DNA of 12,611 nt, taken from assembly GCA_036003365.1 (NCBI GenBank), contig DASYSL010000132.1, positions 1-12,611 of the forward strand. Reading direction: 5' to 3'. Position 1 is the stretch's first letter. Each line of letters begins with the position of its first letter. Under the pieces are notes generated by a model. It was not told the DNA's origin and searched no databases. It saw nothing but the letters and a program-made list of their open reading frames with translations. The position numbers were made by a program, and so were the translations under genes. Below, piece by piece: positions 1 to 9,903 of the stretch. The DNA is from DASYSL01 sp036003365 (GTDB lineage: Bacteria; Eisenbacteria; RBG-16-71-46; DASYSL01).

Positions 1-682
1 CCCCACTCCTCCACACGAGCGGCGGGCAATGGCCGGCGTTCACCATCTCGACCTCGCCCAAGGTGTTGGCGCGACCCACCACCAGCGTGGCGTAGTGCGT
101 CGGCAGCGTGCTCTCGAGCAGAAGCCGATTGGCGCGCTGCACCAAGGGTCCGAGCTCGTGGCGCCCGTCCGGCTGCGCGTGGAAGAAAGCATGCAGGTGC
201 GCCATGAGGAGCGCGGCCGCGACCCCTTTGCCACTCACGTCGCCCATGGCGAAATAGAGCGTGCCATCCTCTCCGGGCCGCGTCCACAAGTCGCAGTAGT
301 CGCCGCTCACCGGGCCGGCCGGCTCGTATCGGTAGTGGGCGTCCCAGTGGATGGAGCGCGCGTCGGGATTGGGCAGAAGCGCCATCTGGATGCGGCGGGC
401 GAGACCGAGATCGTGCTCGAGCGCCTTCTGTTGCTCCGCCGACAAGTCGCACAAGCAATACGGAAGCAGCGGATTGGCGAGCAGGTCCCTGTCCTCGACC
501 GATCCCTGGCACACGAGACAGATGCCGTAGTCGTCCGTGCCGACTCGTCCGAGGGCGGCGTCCACCTCGGTGAGCAAGCGCAGGAGATCTTCTTCGGGAC
601 CGATGCGGGTCACGGCTTCCTGCAGCCGCTCCCGGCGGTCCTCCAACTGGCTCTTGAGCTGATCGATGGTGGTGGTCTGCAT
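1..682 (-). CDS. SpoIIE/RsbU-type PP2C serine phosphatase with N-terminal DksA/TraR-like zinc finger (partial, C-terminus beyond window)
   Basis: The reading frame is open from an ATG at 682 to the left edge (227 residues visible). GGGAGG lies 5 nt upstream of the ATG. Residues 1-50 are a charged helical, coiled-coil-like stretch. Residues 52-80 read YGICLVCQGSV followed by PLLPYCLCDLS, which matches the C4 zinc finger of DksA/TraR proteins; the cysteines are C55, C58, C76 and C78, and the last pair is CxC rather than the usual CxxC. A linker follows (ARRIQMALLP, about 95-104), typical of the entry to SpoIIE/RsbU phosphatase domains. Metal-binding motifs are visible: SGDYCD (D128), MGDVSGKGVAAALLMA (D148) and NAGHCPPL near the edge. 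Family knowledge: these enzymes dephosphorylate anti-anti-sigma (STAS) proteins in partner-switching stress or signalling pathways. The partner is not in the window. The gene lies 83 nt downstream of the deoxynucleoside kinase on the same strand, so co-transcription is possible. Confidence 0.9.
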   Translation of the reverse strand, partial: MQTTTIDQLKSQLEDRRERLQEAVTRIGPEEDLLRLLTEVDAALGRVGTDDYGICLVCQGSVEDRDLLANPLLPYCLCDLSAEQQKALEHDLGLARRIQMALLPNPDARSIHWDAHYRYEPAGPVSGDYCDLWTRPGEDGTLYFAMGDVSGKGVAAALLMAHLHAFFHAQPDGRHELGPLVQRANRLLLESTLPTHYATLVVGRANTLGEVEMVNAGHCPPLVWRSG

Positions 683-765
683 GCGTCCCTCCCGACCCCG
701 AGATGGCCTTTGGATGCTTTCTCAGAGGATCAGGATCGCAGACGGATGGGACGATTTTTCGCGCT

Positions 766-1557
766 TCAGCGACGGGGCGCCGAAGGCTCGCTTTCCGGCT
801 CCGACGCGGACGCCGGCGGTGCTGGCGGCGTGCCCGGTGCCGGCGGTGCCACCGCCCCCGCCGGCCCTTGTCCCATCAGGGGTAGCGCGATCTGCGGCGG
901 ATAGCGCCGCTTCAAGTCTTCCACCAGATCCTGGAACGCGGGTGTGGCGCCCTGCAGGGGAATCGCGTCCGTGTCGAGCACCTTGATCTCGTAGAGATCC
1001 GCTGCGCGCTCCATCCATTCGTCGTAGGCGCGGCCCAGCCGCGACAGGTACTCGAGCGTGATCGACTTCTCGCTCTCACGCCCGCGCCGCGCGATGCGCT
1101 CCATCAACGTCTCCGGGCTGGCTTTCAAATACAGAATGAGATCGGGCCGGCGCAGGAAGCCGACCATGCAATCGAAGAGCGCGGTGTAGTTCTCGAAGTC
1201 GACGCGCGTCATGTCGCCCTGCTCGTGCAGGGTGCGCGCGAAGATCTCGCGGTCCTCGTAGATCGTGCGGTCCTGGATGAAAGCGCCCACCGACTCGCCG
1301 ATCGTCACCTGCGCCTTGAAGCGCTCCGACAGGAAATAGATCTGCAGGTGAAACGCCCAGCGCCGCATGTCGGCGTAAAAGGCGTCGAGGTAGGGATTCT
1401 GGATGACGGGCTCGTAGTACGCGTACCAGCCCAGGTCGCGGCTCAGGCGATCGGTGAGCTCCGTCTTGCCCACGCCGATGTTGCCGGCGATGGCGAGGAA
1501 ATAGCCTTTGGGGCCCAGATGCGGCGCGACGGAGCTGGGGATCGATGCGCTCGACAA
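766..1557 (-). CDS. Deoxynucleoside kinase (dGK/dAK/dCK family)
   Basis: This 263-residue protein is predicted to phosphorylate deoxynucleosides to 5'-monophosphates in the cytosol (nucleoside salvage). Visible motifs: P-loop GNIGVGKT (25-32); YEP with the candidate catalytic glutamate E49; the DR pair of the family's (D/E)RS motif at D96-R97 in DRTIYEDREIFA; and an arginine-rich lid, RIARRGRESEK (154-164). Base specificity cannot be decided by eye. The start is a TTG at 1557 with AGGAGG 7 nt upstream; no in-frame ATG or GTG fits as well. The Shine-Dalgarno sequence begins right after the stop codon of the upstream hydrolase (12-nt gap), so the two are probably translated from one mRNA. The last ~35 residues are a Pro/Ala/Ser/Glu-rich tail not needed by the fold, probably disordered. 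Confidence 0.93.
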   Translation of the reverse strand: MSSASIPSSVAPHLGPKGYFLAIAGNIGVGKTELTDRLSRDLGWYAYYEPVIQNPYLDAFYADMRRWAFHLQIYFLSERFKAQVTIGESVGAFIQDRTIYEDREIFARTLHEQGDMTRVDFENYTALFDCMVGFLRRPDLILYLKASPETLMERIARRGRESEKSITLEYLSRLGRAYDEWMERAADLYEIKVLDTDAIPLQGATPAFQDLVEDLKRRYPPQIALPLMGQGPAGAVAPPAPGTPPAPPASASEPESEPSAPRR

Positions 1558-1572
1558 GCGACAGCCTCCTCA
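1552..1572 (-). promoter_or_regulatory. Shine-Dalgarno deciding the TTG start of the deoxynucleoside kinase
   Basis: On the minus strand the upstream gene's TGA (1572-1570) is followed immediately by GGAGG, giving a combined TGAGGAGG. After a 7-nt spacer comes TTG at 1557. The near-consensus Shine-Dalgarno sequence fixes the unusual TTG start, and the tight packing suggests re-initiation by ribosomes that have just finished the hydrolase. Confidence 0.75.
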
Positions 1573-2684
1573 GGGCAAATAGGCCAGACGGCGCACCAGG
1601 CGCGCGCCCGGCGTGGAGAGCTGGATGAAATAAATGCCGGCCGGCACGCTGCTCCCCGCCGCGCGCGGGTTCCAGGACACCGTCCCGCTCGCGGCACTCG
1701 CCGCCAGCCGGGCCACGTGCGCGCCGCGCGCGTCGAACACGTCGAGCGCCGGGGCGACCGCCGCCCGGTAGCGGAACGCGACCGTGCCGCGCGCCGGGTT
1801 GGACGACACCTCCAAGAGCGGCGCCAACGACGCCCCCGCGACGCTCACGGGTGTGGACCCGGGCACCACCGGCGAGCCCGCGTTCACCCACGCGGTGAAC
1901 ACGTACGACGCAGTCTGGCGCGACGCCTCGCTCAGCCGCTGCTCCGTCATGTCCTGCGTCTCCTGCCACAGCGTCTGGTAGTAGATCGTGCTCGTCGTCG
2001 ATCCGCCCGAGGCCACCTTGGCCACGTTGTCGCCGTTCAGGACCGTGGGGATCGCGTTCCACGAGTCCCGGACGATGTTGAACATCTCATCCACCGGGGA
2101 CGGAATGTACTCGACGACCTCGGGCGGCGTTTGCACGTCGCCGATGTAGGTGTTGAGCATGTTGGATTCGTAACGCGCGTGAATGCCGTTGTTGCCCGTG
2201 AGCTGGCCATCGTAGTTCTGCGTGCAGTGGAGCGGCTGATGGGCGTCGCCCACGTAATGGCACAGATCGGCGATCTCGAGCGCCACCGAGTCGTAGTCGG
2301 CCTGCTGGAAGAGCGTGGTCAAATAGGTCGTGACCTCGACCACGGCCCACGGCACCACGCCCCGGTTCAGCACCGTCGTCGCTCCCCATTTGGCTTCCAG
2401 GTAGGCACGATCGTGCGACAGCGTATCGGCCGCGAACTCGGGATAGGCATCGATGTCGATGAAGTGGCGCGGCGCCTCGTTGGGCACCGTGCTCTTGCGG
2501 TTGTCGGGATCCATGACGTGCGCGTTGACCACCGCGTCATAGCTCTTGAGACCGTCCAGGCCGGGCGGCAGGTGCTGCGAGTAGTGAGTGGCGATGTAGT
2601 GGTGACCGGTCGAGCCCCACGCGCCGGCGGAAGACGCGAAGGCCGCCAGGCCCAAAGCGACAGCAACGAAAGCTCCCCAGCGCT

Positions 2685-2688
<4 letters not shown>
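1570..2688 (-). CDS. Secreted S1/P1 nuclease / zinc-dependent phospholipase C superfamily hydrolase with C-terminal sorting-type domain
   Basis: This 372-residue exported phosphodiesterase has a signal peptide at 1-23 (MKRWGAFVAV...SSAGA). Predicted cleavage leaves Trp24 as the mature N-terminus, as the family needs because the N-terminal Trp binds zinc. Trinuclear zinc ligands can be placed: W24, H29 or H30 in WGSTGHH, an Asp in MDPDN (D60 or D62), H75 in RHFIDID, H144 and D148 in HYVGDAHQPLH, H154, and H170-x3-E174 in GIHARYE. P1 nuclease has Asp at the last position; Bacillus cereus PC-PLC has Glu. The substrate, nucleic acid or phospholipid, is therefore open. The C-terminal ~90 residues, ending PAGIYFIQLS...LAYLP, form a FlgD-Ig/T9SS-like beta module probably used for surface sorting. 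The ATG at 2688 overlaps the upstream peptidase stop (ATGA) and has GGAGAG ahead of it. Confidence 0.92.
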
Positions 2689-4841
<2,153 letters not shown>

Positions 4842-4966
4842 GGGAGTCTTTCCCTTCTCCGATTCGGTCACGGCTTCCAGGCGGCGCCCGGCCCCTGCCG
4901 GAGGGCGGTACTGCGCGCGGCGATGGATCGAGAACGAGCGCGGGGGGCTGGGGCGGGCACGCGCGC

Positions 4967-4996
4967 ATGATACCGCGTGTTCGCCGTGCGGGAAAT
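4967..4996 (-). promoter_or_regulatory. Possible promoter for the peptidase operon
   Basis: On the minus strand TATCAT (4972-4967) resembles a -10 box. TTTCCC (4996-4991) lies 18 bp upstream but is a poor -35 match. It would give a leader of about 120 nt before the ATG at 4841. The divergent intergenic region 4842-5067 must hold starts for both directions. On the plus strand the best -10 candidate is TACGAT at 5028-5033, without a convincing -35. Confidence 0.25.
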
Positions 4997-5067
4997 CGAG
5001 GAGTGGCGCGGGTGGCGCGCTCGTCTTACGATGGTTCACTGACCGGCCCGAGAACTCGGAGGACTCC

Positions 5068-5991
5068 ATGCCTCGCCGCGCCCTCGCCCTCGTCGGCGCC
5101 TCCGCCGCTCTCCTTCTTGGCGCCGTCCTGGCTTTGCCCGCGCCAGCCGCTCCCGCCCCCGGACTCGTCGAGAGCTGGCCCGATTCAGGAAGCACCGACC
5201 TGTGGGGTGGCGGGGCCGTGTACGCCAATCCGGGCCACGGCGGCGCCGGCGGCGACAGCGACGGCTACCTCAAGATCACGACCACCTTGCCCGGAAATCT
5301 CGGCACGCGCTCCAATGGCACCACGTACGTCGGTGACTGGCTCGCCGCCGGCATCACGCACGTCTATCTGTGGCTCGACGATGTCGGCAATCCCGATCCG
5401 CTCGAGATTCACTTCCTGGTGGGCTCGAACAACAACCGCTGGAGCTACAACACCGGTTTCGTGCCCCCCCACAATCAGTGGGCGCTCTACACGGTGGATT
5501 TGACCGATAGCACGAACTGGACGCAGACCGTCGTGCCCCCGGGCGGCGGCTCGTTCGCGCTCGCGCTCCAGCACGTCGACGTGGTGAACGTGCGCCACGA
5601 TCACGCGCCCTTCCTGCAGAACCCCGACGACCTGGCAGGTGACTTCGGCCTCGACGAGCTGACCTTGAGCGCACTCACCGGGATCACGCCGCATCCCGCG
5701 TCGGCAAAGCCGGGCCCGCTCGTCCTGCACGCCCCCGCGCCCAATCCCGCGCGGGTTCCGCTCGCCTTCTCGTTCGAGACCTTCGCGGATGAGCCGGTGC
5801 GCGTACAGGTGGTCGACGCCCGCGGCACGATCGTGCGCACCGCGGCCCTCGGCACGGAGCCTTCGGGCCTTCATGCGTGGACCTGGGACGGTGTGGATGA
5901 CACGGGGCGCCGGGCCGCGGCCGGCGTCTATCGCGTGCGGATCACGGCCCCGAGCGGCGGCATGAGCCGGCCGTTCGTTCTCTTGCGCTGA
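5068..5991 (+). CDS. Secreted beta-rich protein of unknown function with C-terminal FlgD-Ig-like domain
   Basis: This 307-residue protein starts at an ATG with GGAGG 6 nt upstream. Residues 1-28 are a signal peptide (MPRRALALVG... ending PAPAA). The middle (~32-215) is rich in Gly, Asn, Trp and Tyr, with alternating hydrophobic strands such as THVYLWLDDVG and IHFLVGSNNNRWSYN. This is consistent with a jelly-roll or carbohydrate-binding type fold, but I do not recognise a specific family. Residues ~228-307 start at APAPNPARVPLAFSF and end at AAGVYRVRI...LLR, the FlgD-Ig-like module also seen at the end of the hydrolase at 1570-2688. That module contains DARGTIVRTA and WDGVDDTGRRAAAG, typical of the family. 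The protein is probably exported and surface-attached. No catalytic motif is visible. Its stop is 7 bp from that of the convergent MFS gene, so no separate terminator fits between them. Confidence 0.88.
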   Translation: MPRRALALVGASAALLLGAVLALPAPAAPAPGLVESWPDSGSTDLWGGGAVYANPGHGGAGGDSDGYLKITTTLPGNLGTRSNGTTYVGDWLAAGITHVYLWLDDVGNPDPLEIHFLVGSNNNRWSYNTGFVPPHNQWALYTVDLTDSTNWTQTVVPPGGGSFALALQHVDVVNVRHDHAPFLQNPDDLAGDFGLDELTLSALTGITPHPASAKPGPLVLHAPAPNPARVPLAFSFETFADEPVRVQVVDARGTIVRTAALGTEPSGLHAWTWDGVDDTGRRAAAGVYRVRITAPSGGMSRPFVLLR

Positions 5992-5998
5992 GGACGCG

Positions 5999-7273
5999 CT
6001 ATTCGGCCACCTGACGCGGCGGCGCCGACGCCGGCATGGTTTCTTCCTTGCGGTAGTGGCGCAGATCCGGCGTGGCCGCAGCGGTCCAGCCGGTCACGAT
6101 CAAGCAGCCGATGCCGCCGCTCACCACCGAGAAGGGAGCGCCGAGGCCCTGGGCCACGAGCCCTGCTTCCATCTCGCCGAGCTGCGGGCCACCCAGGAAG
6201 AACACCATGTTGACCGCCGTCATGCGGCCGCGCAGATGGTCGGGCGTGGCCAGCTGACGGATGATGTTGCGTAACACCGCGCTCACCATGTCGGCGGCAC
6301 CGGTCACCGCCAGGAAGAAGAAGGTGAGCCAGAAGGCGCGCGACAAGCCAAAGCCCACGGTGGCGAGCCCGTACACGATCACCGCCCACAGCAACACCGC
6401 GCCCCGGCGCCTGATCGAGTCCACCCAGCGCACCATCACGAGCCCGACCACGATGGCGCCGATCGCCGGTGCCGCGTACAGCGCGCCGTAGCCATGCGCG
6501 CCCACGTGCAGGATGTCCTGCGCGAAGATGGGCAGGAGTGCCGTGGCCGACGAGAAGAAGGTGGCGAAGAAGTCGAGCAGCATGGTCGAGCGGATGAGCG
6601 GATTCTGGAAGACGAAGCGCAGCCCGTCGAGTGCGGCTTGCACGCTCAGCTCGCCGCGCTCCTGGGCCGAGCGCTGCGGCACGTCGCGCATGGCCAGGAG
6701 CGCCCAGATCACCATGAGAAACGAGACGGCGTTGAGCGCGTAGACCCAGGCAACGCCGAGCGTGGCGATGACCACGCCGCCCAGCGACGGACCGAGGATG
6801 GAAGCCGCCTGGAACATGATCGTGTTCATGCCGAGAGCGTTGGGCAGGTCCTCGCGCGGGACGAGGCTCGGGATGAGCGCGTTGCGCGCCGGCCCGTCGA
6901 AGGAGCCGAACGACGTGCCGAGGGCGGCCAGAAGATAGACGGGCCACAGGGTCTTGACGCCGGAGAAGGTGAGAATGGCCAGGGCCGAAGCCGCGACGGC
7001 CATGCCGGCTTGCGTGAACAGCATGAGGCGGCGGCGGTCGACCGCATCCGCCACCACGCCACTCACCAGCGAGAGCCCGACGATGGGCACGACGCGGATG
7101 AGCCCCACCATGCCGAGCGCGAGCCCTTTCTTCTCATCCGGCACGAGCAGCGACACGTGCCAGAGGATGGCCGCGTTCTGCATCATGGAGCCGGTGAAGG
7201 AGATGAGCTGGCCGGCCCAGAGGAGCCGGAAATTCCGATATCGAAGGGCTTTGAAGGATTCCGAAAGTGGCAT
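5999..7273 (-). CDS. MFS transporter (MFS_3 / EntS-like exporter family)
   Basis: This 424-residue inner-membrane protein has about 12 hydrophobic segments. It begins FKALRYRNFRLLWAGQLIS, the characteristic start of the EntS/MFS_3 group. Its first cytoplasmic loop contains DAVDRRRLMLFTQ, the conserved motif A region (D-R-R/K). A second motif-A-like loop, DSIRRRGAVLLW, sits after TM8. Substrates in this family are siderophores, drugs or other small molecules; none can be inferred here. The start is ambiguous: the ATG at 7273 fits the family N-terminus, while another in-frame ATG at 7318 adds 15 Arg/Ser-rich residues. Neither has a strong Shine-Dalgarno sequence. It follows the spermidine-synthase-like gene on the same strand with a 66-nt gap (21 nt from the alternative start), which suggests co-transcription. 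Confidence 0.9.
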   Translation of the reverse strand: MPLSESFKALRYRNFRLLWAGQLISFTGSMMQNAAILWHVSLLVPDEKKGLALGMVGLIRVVPIVGLSLVSGVVADAVDRRRLMLFTQAGMAVAASALAILTFSGVKTLWPVYLLAALGTSFGSFDGPARNALIPSLVPREDLPNALGMNTIMFQAASILGPSLGGVVIATLGVAWVYALNAVSFLMVIWALLAMRDVPQRSAQERGELSVQAALDGLRFVFQNPLIRSTMLLDFFATFFSSATALLPIFAQDILHVGAHGYGALYAAPAIGAIVVGLVMVRWVDSIRRRGAVLLWAVIVYGLATVGFGLSRAFWLTFFFLAVTGAADMVSAVLRNIIRQLATPDHLRGRMTAVNMVFFLGGPQLGEMEAGLVAQGLGAPFSVVSGGIGCLIVTGWTAAATPDLRHYRKEETMPASAPPRQVAE

Positions 7274-7339
7274 GCGTCGGACGCTCGCGCTCGAGTGTCC
7301 CCCCTCCCGACGCAACATACGTCAGGGAGCGGGCCCGCG

Positions 7340-9748
7340 TCACGCCGTCTCTTCCGCCGATCCGGTGGCGCGCGCCAGAGCGAGCGCGGCCACGTAGCAG
7401 ACACCGCCCACGACCAGCGTGGCGGTGAAGCCGTTGTTGATCGCGACCACCATGGCCAGCACCGAGCCGAGCACCGAAGTGCCGCCGTTCACCGACCACG
7501 CCCATGGCACGAGCTCGGCGCGGCCGGCGGCGAGCCGGCGCAGGCCGAGCGGCATCGCGGTGCCGAGCAGGAAGCCCACGGGCGCGAGCGCGATCACCAC
7601 CACACCGATGCGCGCCGGGCGCTCGAGGGCGATCCAGGCGCGGAGGATGGGCGGCCACACCCACGCCGCCACGGCGACGGCGATCAGGATGAGGATCAAG
7701 CGCACACGCAGCGCCGCCCGCGTGCGCTCGAGCGGCACGTCACGCACGGAAGCACTGCCGAGCCCGGCCGAGAGGAGCAGCGTCGAGAGCACGACGCTGA
7801 GCGCGAGCGCCGGATGGCCGAGGAAGAGCATGAGGCGCTGCAGGGCGCCGATCTCGACCAGGATGAAACCCAGGCCAAGCGCGGCGAAGTAGCCCATGGC
7901 GGGAAGCGCGCCCGCGCCCGCGCCCGCCGTGCCCACGCCGCGGCGCGCCAGCGCCGGCAGGGCGATCAGAAGCACGCAGCCGACCAGGGCCACGAACAGC
8001 AAACCGGTGAGCAAGAACACGGCCCGCGAGTTCATGCGCTCGCCCGTCATCGGCAAGAGGGCGCGCCAGAACGTCATCGGCTTCACCACATAGAAGAAGA
8101 ACGGGCGGTCATCGGTGGTGGGCGAGAGATCGAGCGCCTGGCGCGCGATCACGGCGCGAAAGTCGGGCGCCGCCAGCATCTCGCCGTAGAGGCCCAAGCC
8201 CTGCCGCCCGGGGGCCGCGATCAGCTCGAGGCCGGCGCGCGCGCACAGCGCTTCGATGGCGCGCACGTTCTCCTCCGTGAAGGGAGAGTTCTTGACCAGC
8301 ACGCTCGCGCGATCGGCGTCGCGCACCACCACGACGTGGCTCGCGGGATGGGCGTCGCCGCGGCGGCGCAGGGCTTCGAGCGCCAGAGAAATGAGCCGGA
8401 TCGATTGCTGCGGCGGTTCCTCGTAGTAGCGCTGGATGGAGACGATGCCGTCGGGCGTGAGATGGGCGAGATAATCTTCGTACGCCTCCACCGTGTAGAG
8501 CGTGTTCTCGGTCAACGAGAAGGCGCCCGCGGCGGTCGCCGCATACGTGTCCACGTATCCCGCCTGGATCACGTCGTAGCGTTCGTGCGAGCGGCGGATC
8601 GTGCTCCGCGCCTCGTCGGTGACGACGTGGATCTCGGGGCGATTGTAAACGCCGCCCGAGAACCCGGCGTACTTGCCCTTGAGGAGCCCGACGATGATGG
8701 GATTCACCTCGACCGCGGTCACGCTCTGCGCCCCGGCGGCCACGGAGGTCAAGAGGTCCACGCCCCCGCCCGAGCCGATGACGAACACGCGCGGGTGCGG
8801 CTCGAGCGCGTATTGCACGGCAATCAGCCGATTGAGCAGCGGCGCCACGCTTAGGGGACGCCCGTCCCAGCGCGCGATCAGCGTGTTGGACGCGGCGTCG
8901 ATCTCGAGCAGGAGCGTGTCGGGCTCGCCGTAGTTGCGCACCGTGACGCGCGAAAACGAGTTCCACTTCTCGTACTGCACGCCGGTTTGGGTGTGGCCGC
9001 GCGAATAGCGCACGCGCAGCCAGTGGAGCCGCGCGTCGGCGGCCACGAGCGCCAACGCCAGAACCGCGAGCCCAATGCCCGCCGTGACCTGGCGGCCGCG
9101 GCCGCGAGCCTGGCCGAAGCATGCCGCCCCCACGCCGGCGAGGCTCGCTGACAGGACGATCGCTCCCGGCCCGCCGAGCACGTCGAGCGCCGGCACGGCG
9201 GCCAGGCATCCGAGCCCGGCGCCGATCAGGTCATAGAAGTAGAGGCGCCCGGCCGCCTGGCCGAAGTGGCGGAACAGGGTCGGGCCCACGAGCCCGCCAA
9301 AGAAGAACGGCACCACGTTGATCACGTAGAGAAGCGCGACCGAGAGCCACGCGGCCGGCCCCATGGCGCCCCCGCCGGCGCTCGTGAGGAAGCGGTACGC
9401 CGGATTGTCGGCGAGCAGGAAGTAACTGAGCGGGATCGCGATCGCCTGAAGGGCGGCGGCGGCGAAGCACGCCGTGTGCAGCCGCTCACGCGTGAAGAGG
9501 CCCGGCAGCAGGTACACGCAGAGCCCAGCCGCAGCGAGGCCGAAGAGCGCCACCGAGATGGCGAAGAAGGCGAAGTGGTACCACATAACGACGGAAAGAA
9601 CGCGCGTCAGCGAGACTTCGAGCAACAGGATGGATGCGGTGACGGCGAAGAGCCCGGCCGCCACCCAGGGCGACGGACCATCGGCTGCCGCAATCGGCTG
9701 GGGGCCTGCGGGGCGTGACGGGCGTGCGGGTGACGGGCGTGACGCCAA
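7340..9748 (-). CDS. Multi-pass membrane spermidine-synthase-like (Rossmann methyltransferase fold) protein
   Basis: This protein has ~802 residues. The N-terminal third is hydrophobic with several TM segments (FAVTASILLLEVSLTRVL, then FAFFAISVALFGLAAAG, and VPFFFGG.VGP). The centre is a spermidine-synthase-like Rossmann domain with the nucleotide motif VFVIGSGGGVDLLTS (~residues 322-336), the acidic end-of-strand TAVEVNP and DVIQAGYVDTYAATAAGAFSLTENTLYT. The C-terminal ~230 residues again contain several TM segments. In true aminopropyltransferases the active site holds a D-S-S/T-D-P type motif; here the place reads QAGYVDTYA. Polyamine synthesis is therefore doubtful and the reaction is unknown. 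Start: I prefer the TTG at 9748, which has GGAG 6 nt upstream. The frame stays open to a TTG at 9886, but that stretch contains a 13-bp tandem repeat (not a multiple of 3) and looks non-coding. Confidence 0.85.
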   Translation of the reverse strand: MASRPSPARPSRPAGPQPIAAADGPSPWVAAGLFAVTASILLLEVSLTRVLSVVMWYHFAFFAISVALFGLAAAGLCVYLLPGLFTRERLHTACFAAAALQAIAIPLSYFLLADNPAYRFLTSAGGGAMGPAAWLSVALLYVINVVPFFFGGLVGPTLFRHFGQAAGRLYFYDLIGAGLGCLAAVPALDVLGGPGAIVLSASLAGVGAACFGQARGRGRQVTAGIGLAVLALALVAADARLHWLRVRYSRGHTQTGVQYEKWNSFSRVTVRNYGEPDTLLLEIDAASNTLIARWDGRPLSVAPLLNRLIAVQYALEPHPRVFVIGSGGGVDLLTSVAAGAQSVTAVEVNPIIVGLLKGKYAGFSGGVYNRPEIHVVTDEARSTIRRSHERYDVIQAGYVDTYAATAAGAFSLTENTLYTVEAYEDYLAHLTPDGIVSIQRYYEEPPQQSIRLISLALEALRRRGDAHPASHVVVVRDADRASVLVKNSPFTEENVRAIEALCARAGLELIAAPGRQGLGLYGEMLAAPDFRAVIARQALDLSPTTDDRPFFFYVVKPMTFWRALLPMTGERMNSRAVFLLTGLLFVALVGCVLLIALPALARRGVGTAGAGAGALPAMGYFAALGLGFILVEIGALQRLMLFLGHPALALSVVLSTLLLSAGLGSASVRDVPLERTRAALRVRLILILIAVAVAAWVWPPILRAWIALERPARIGVVVIALAPVGFLLGTAMPLGLRRLAAGRAELVPWAWSVNGGTSVLGSVLAMVVAINNGFTATLVVGGVCYVAALALARATGSAEETA
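9715..9740. repeat. Pair of 11-bp direct repeats (GTGACGGGCGT), 15-bp period
   Basis: Two exact copies of GTGACGGGCGT lie at 9715-9725 and 9730-9740, separated by GCGG. They fall just inside the N-terminus of the membrane protein on the opposite strand. There the 15-bp period gives an in-frame Ser/Arg/Pro/Ala repeat (SRPSPARPSRPAG). Confidence 0.7.
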
Positions 9749-9771
9749 GGATTTCTCCGAAGACCGCCAAA

Positions 9772-9823
9772 GACGGGCTGACGAGATGGGCTGACAAGAC
9801 GGGCCGACAAGACGTGTTGGCAA
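9772..9823. repeat. Four degenerate 13-bp tandem repeats
   Basis: Four adjoining 13-bp units can be read: GACGGGCTGACGA, GATGGGCTGACAA, GACGGGCCGACAA and GACGTGTTGGCAA. Neighbouring units differ at one to four positions. The period is not a multiple of three, and the array lies upstream of the proposed start of the membrane protein, so it is most simply a non-coding minisatellite in its leader. Confidence 0.8.
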
Positions 9824-9828
9824 GCAAA

Positions 9829-9848
9829 TGCCGGCCCGAGGACCGGCA
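9829..9848 (-). terminator. Terminator-like hairpin downstream of the receiver-domain remnant
   Basis: On the minus strand TGCCGG, an 8-nt loop, then CCGGCA is followed by TTTGCTTG. The stem is only 6 bp and the T-tract is short, so this is a weak intrinsic-terminator candidate. It lies 55 bp past the ancestral stop of the receiver gene. Confidence 0.3.
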
Positions 9849-9903
9849 CGCGGGGCAATGTAACGCGGGAGGCGCCGAGCCGCCAAGAGCGCGGTCGCGA
9901 GCC

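Noticed and set aside
29..904. Plus-strand ORF of 291 codons at the left end
   Set aside because: It is the antisense shadow of the phosphatase and the end of the deoxynucleoside kinase; the opposite strand carries clear motifs.
4842..5228. N-terminal extension of the prolyl oligopeptidase frame
   Set aside because: Arg/Pro-rich, overlaps the divergent gene at 5068, and would bury the signal peptide; the ATG at 4841 is better.
6494..8854. Plus-strand ORF of 786 codons
   Set aside because: Antisense to the MFS and spermidine-synthase-like genes; highly charged, Arg/Glu/His-rich shadow with no recognisable domain.
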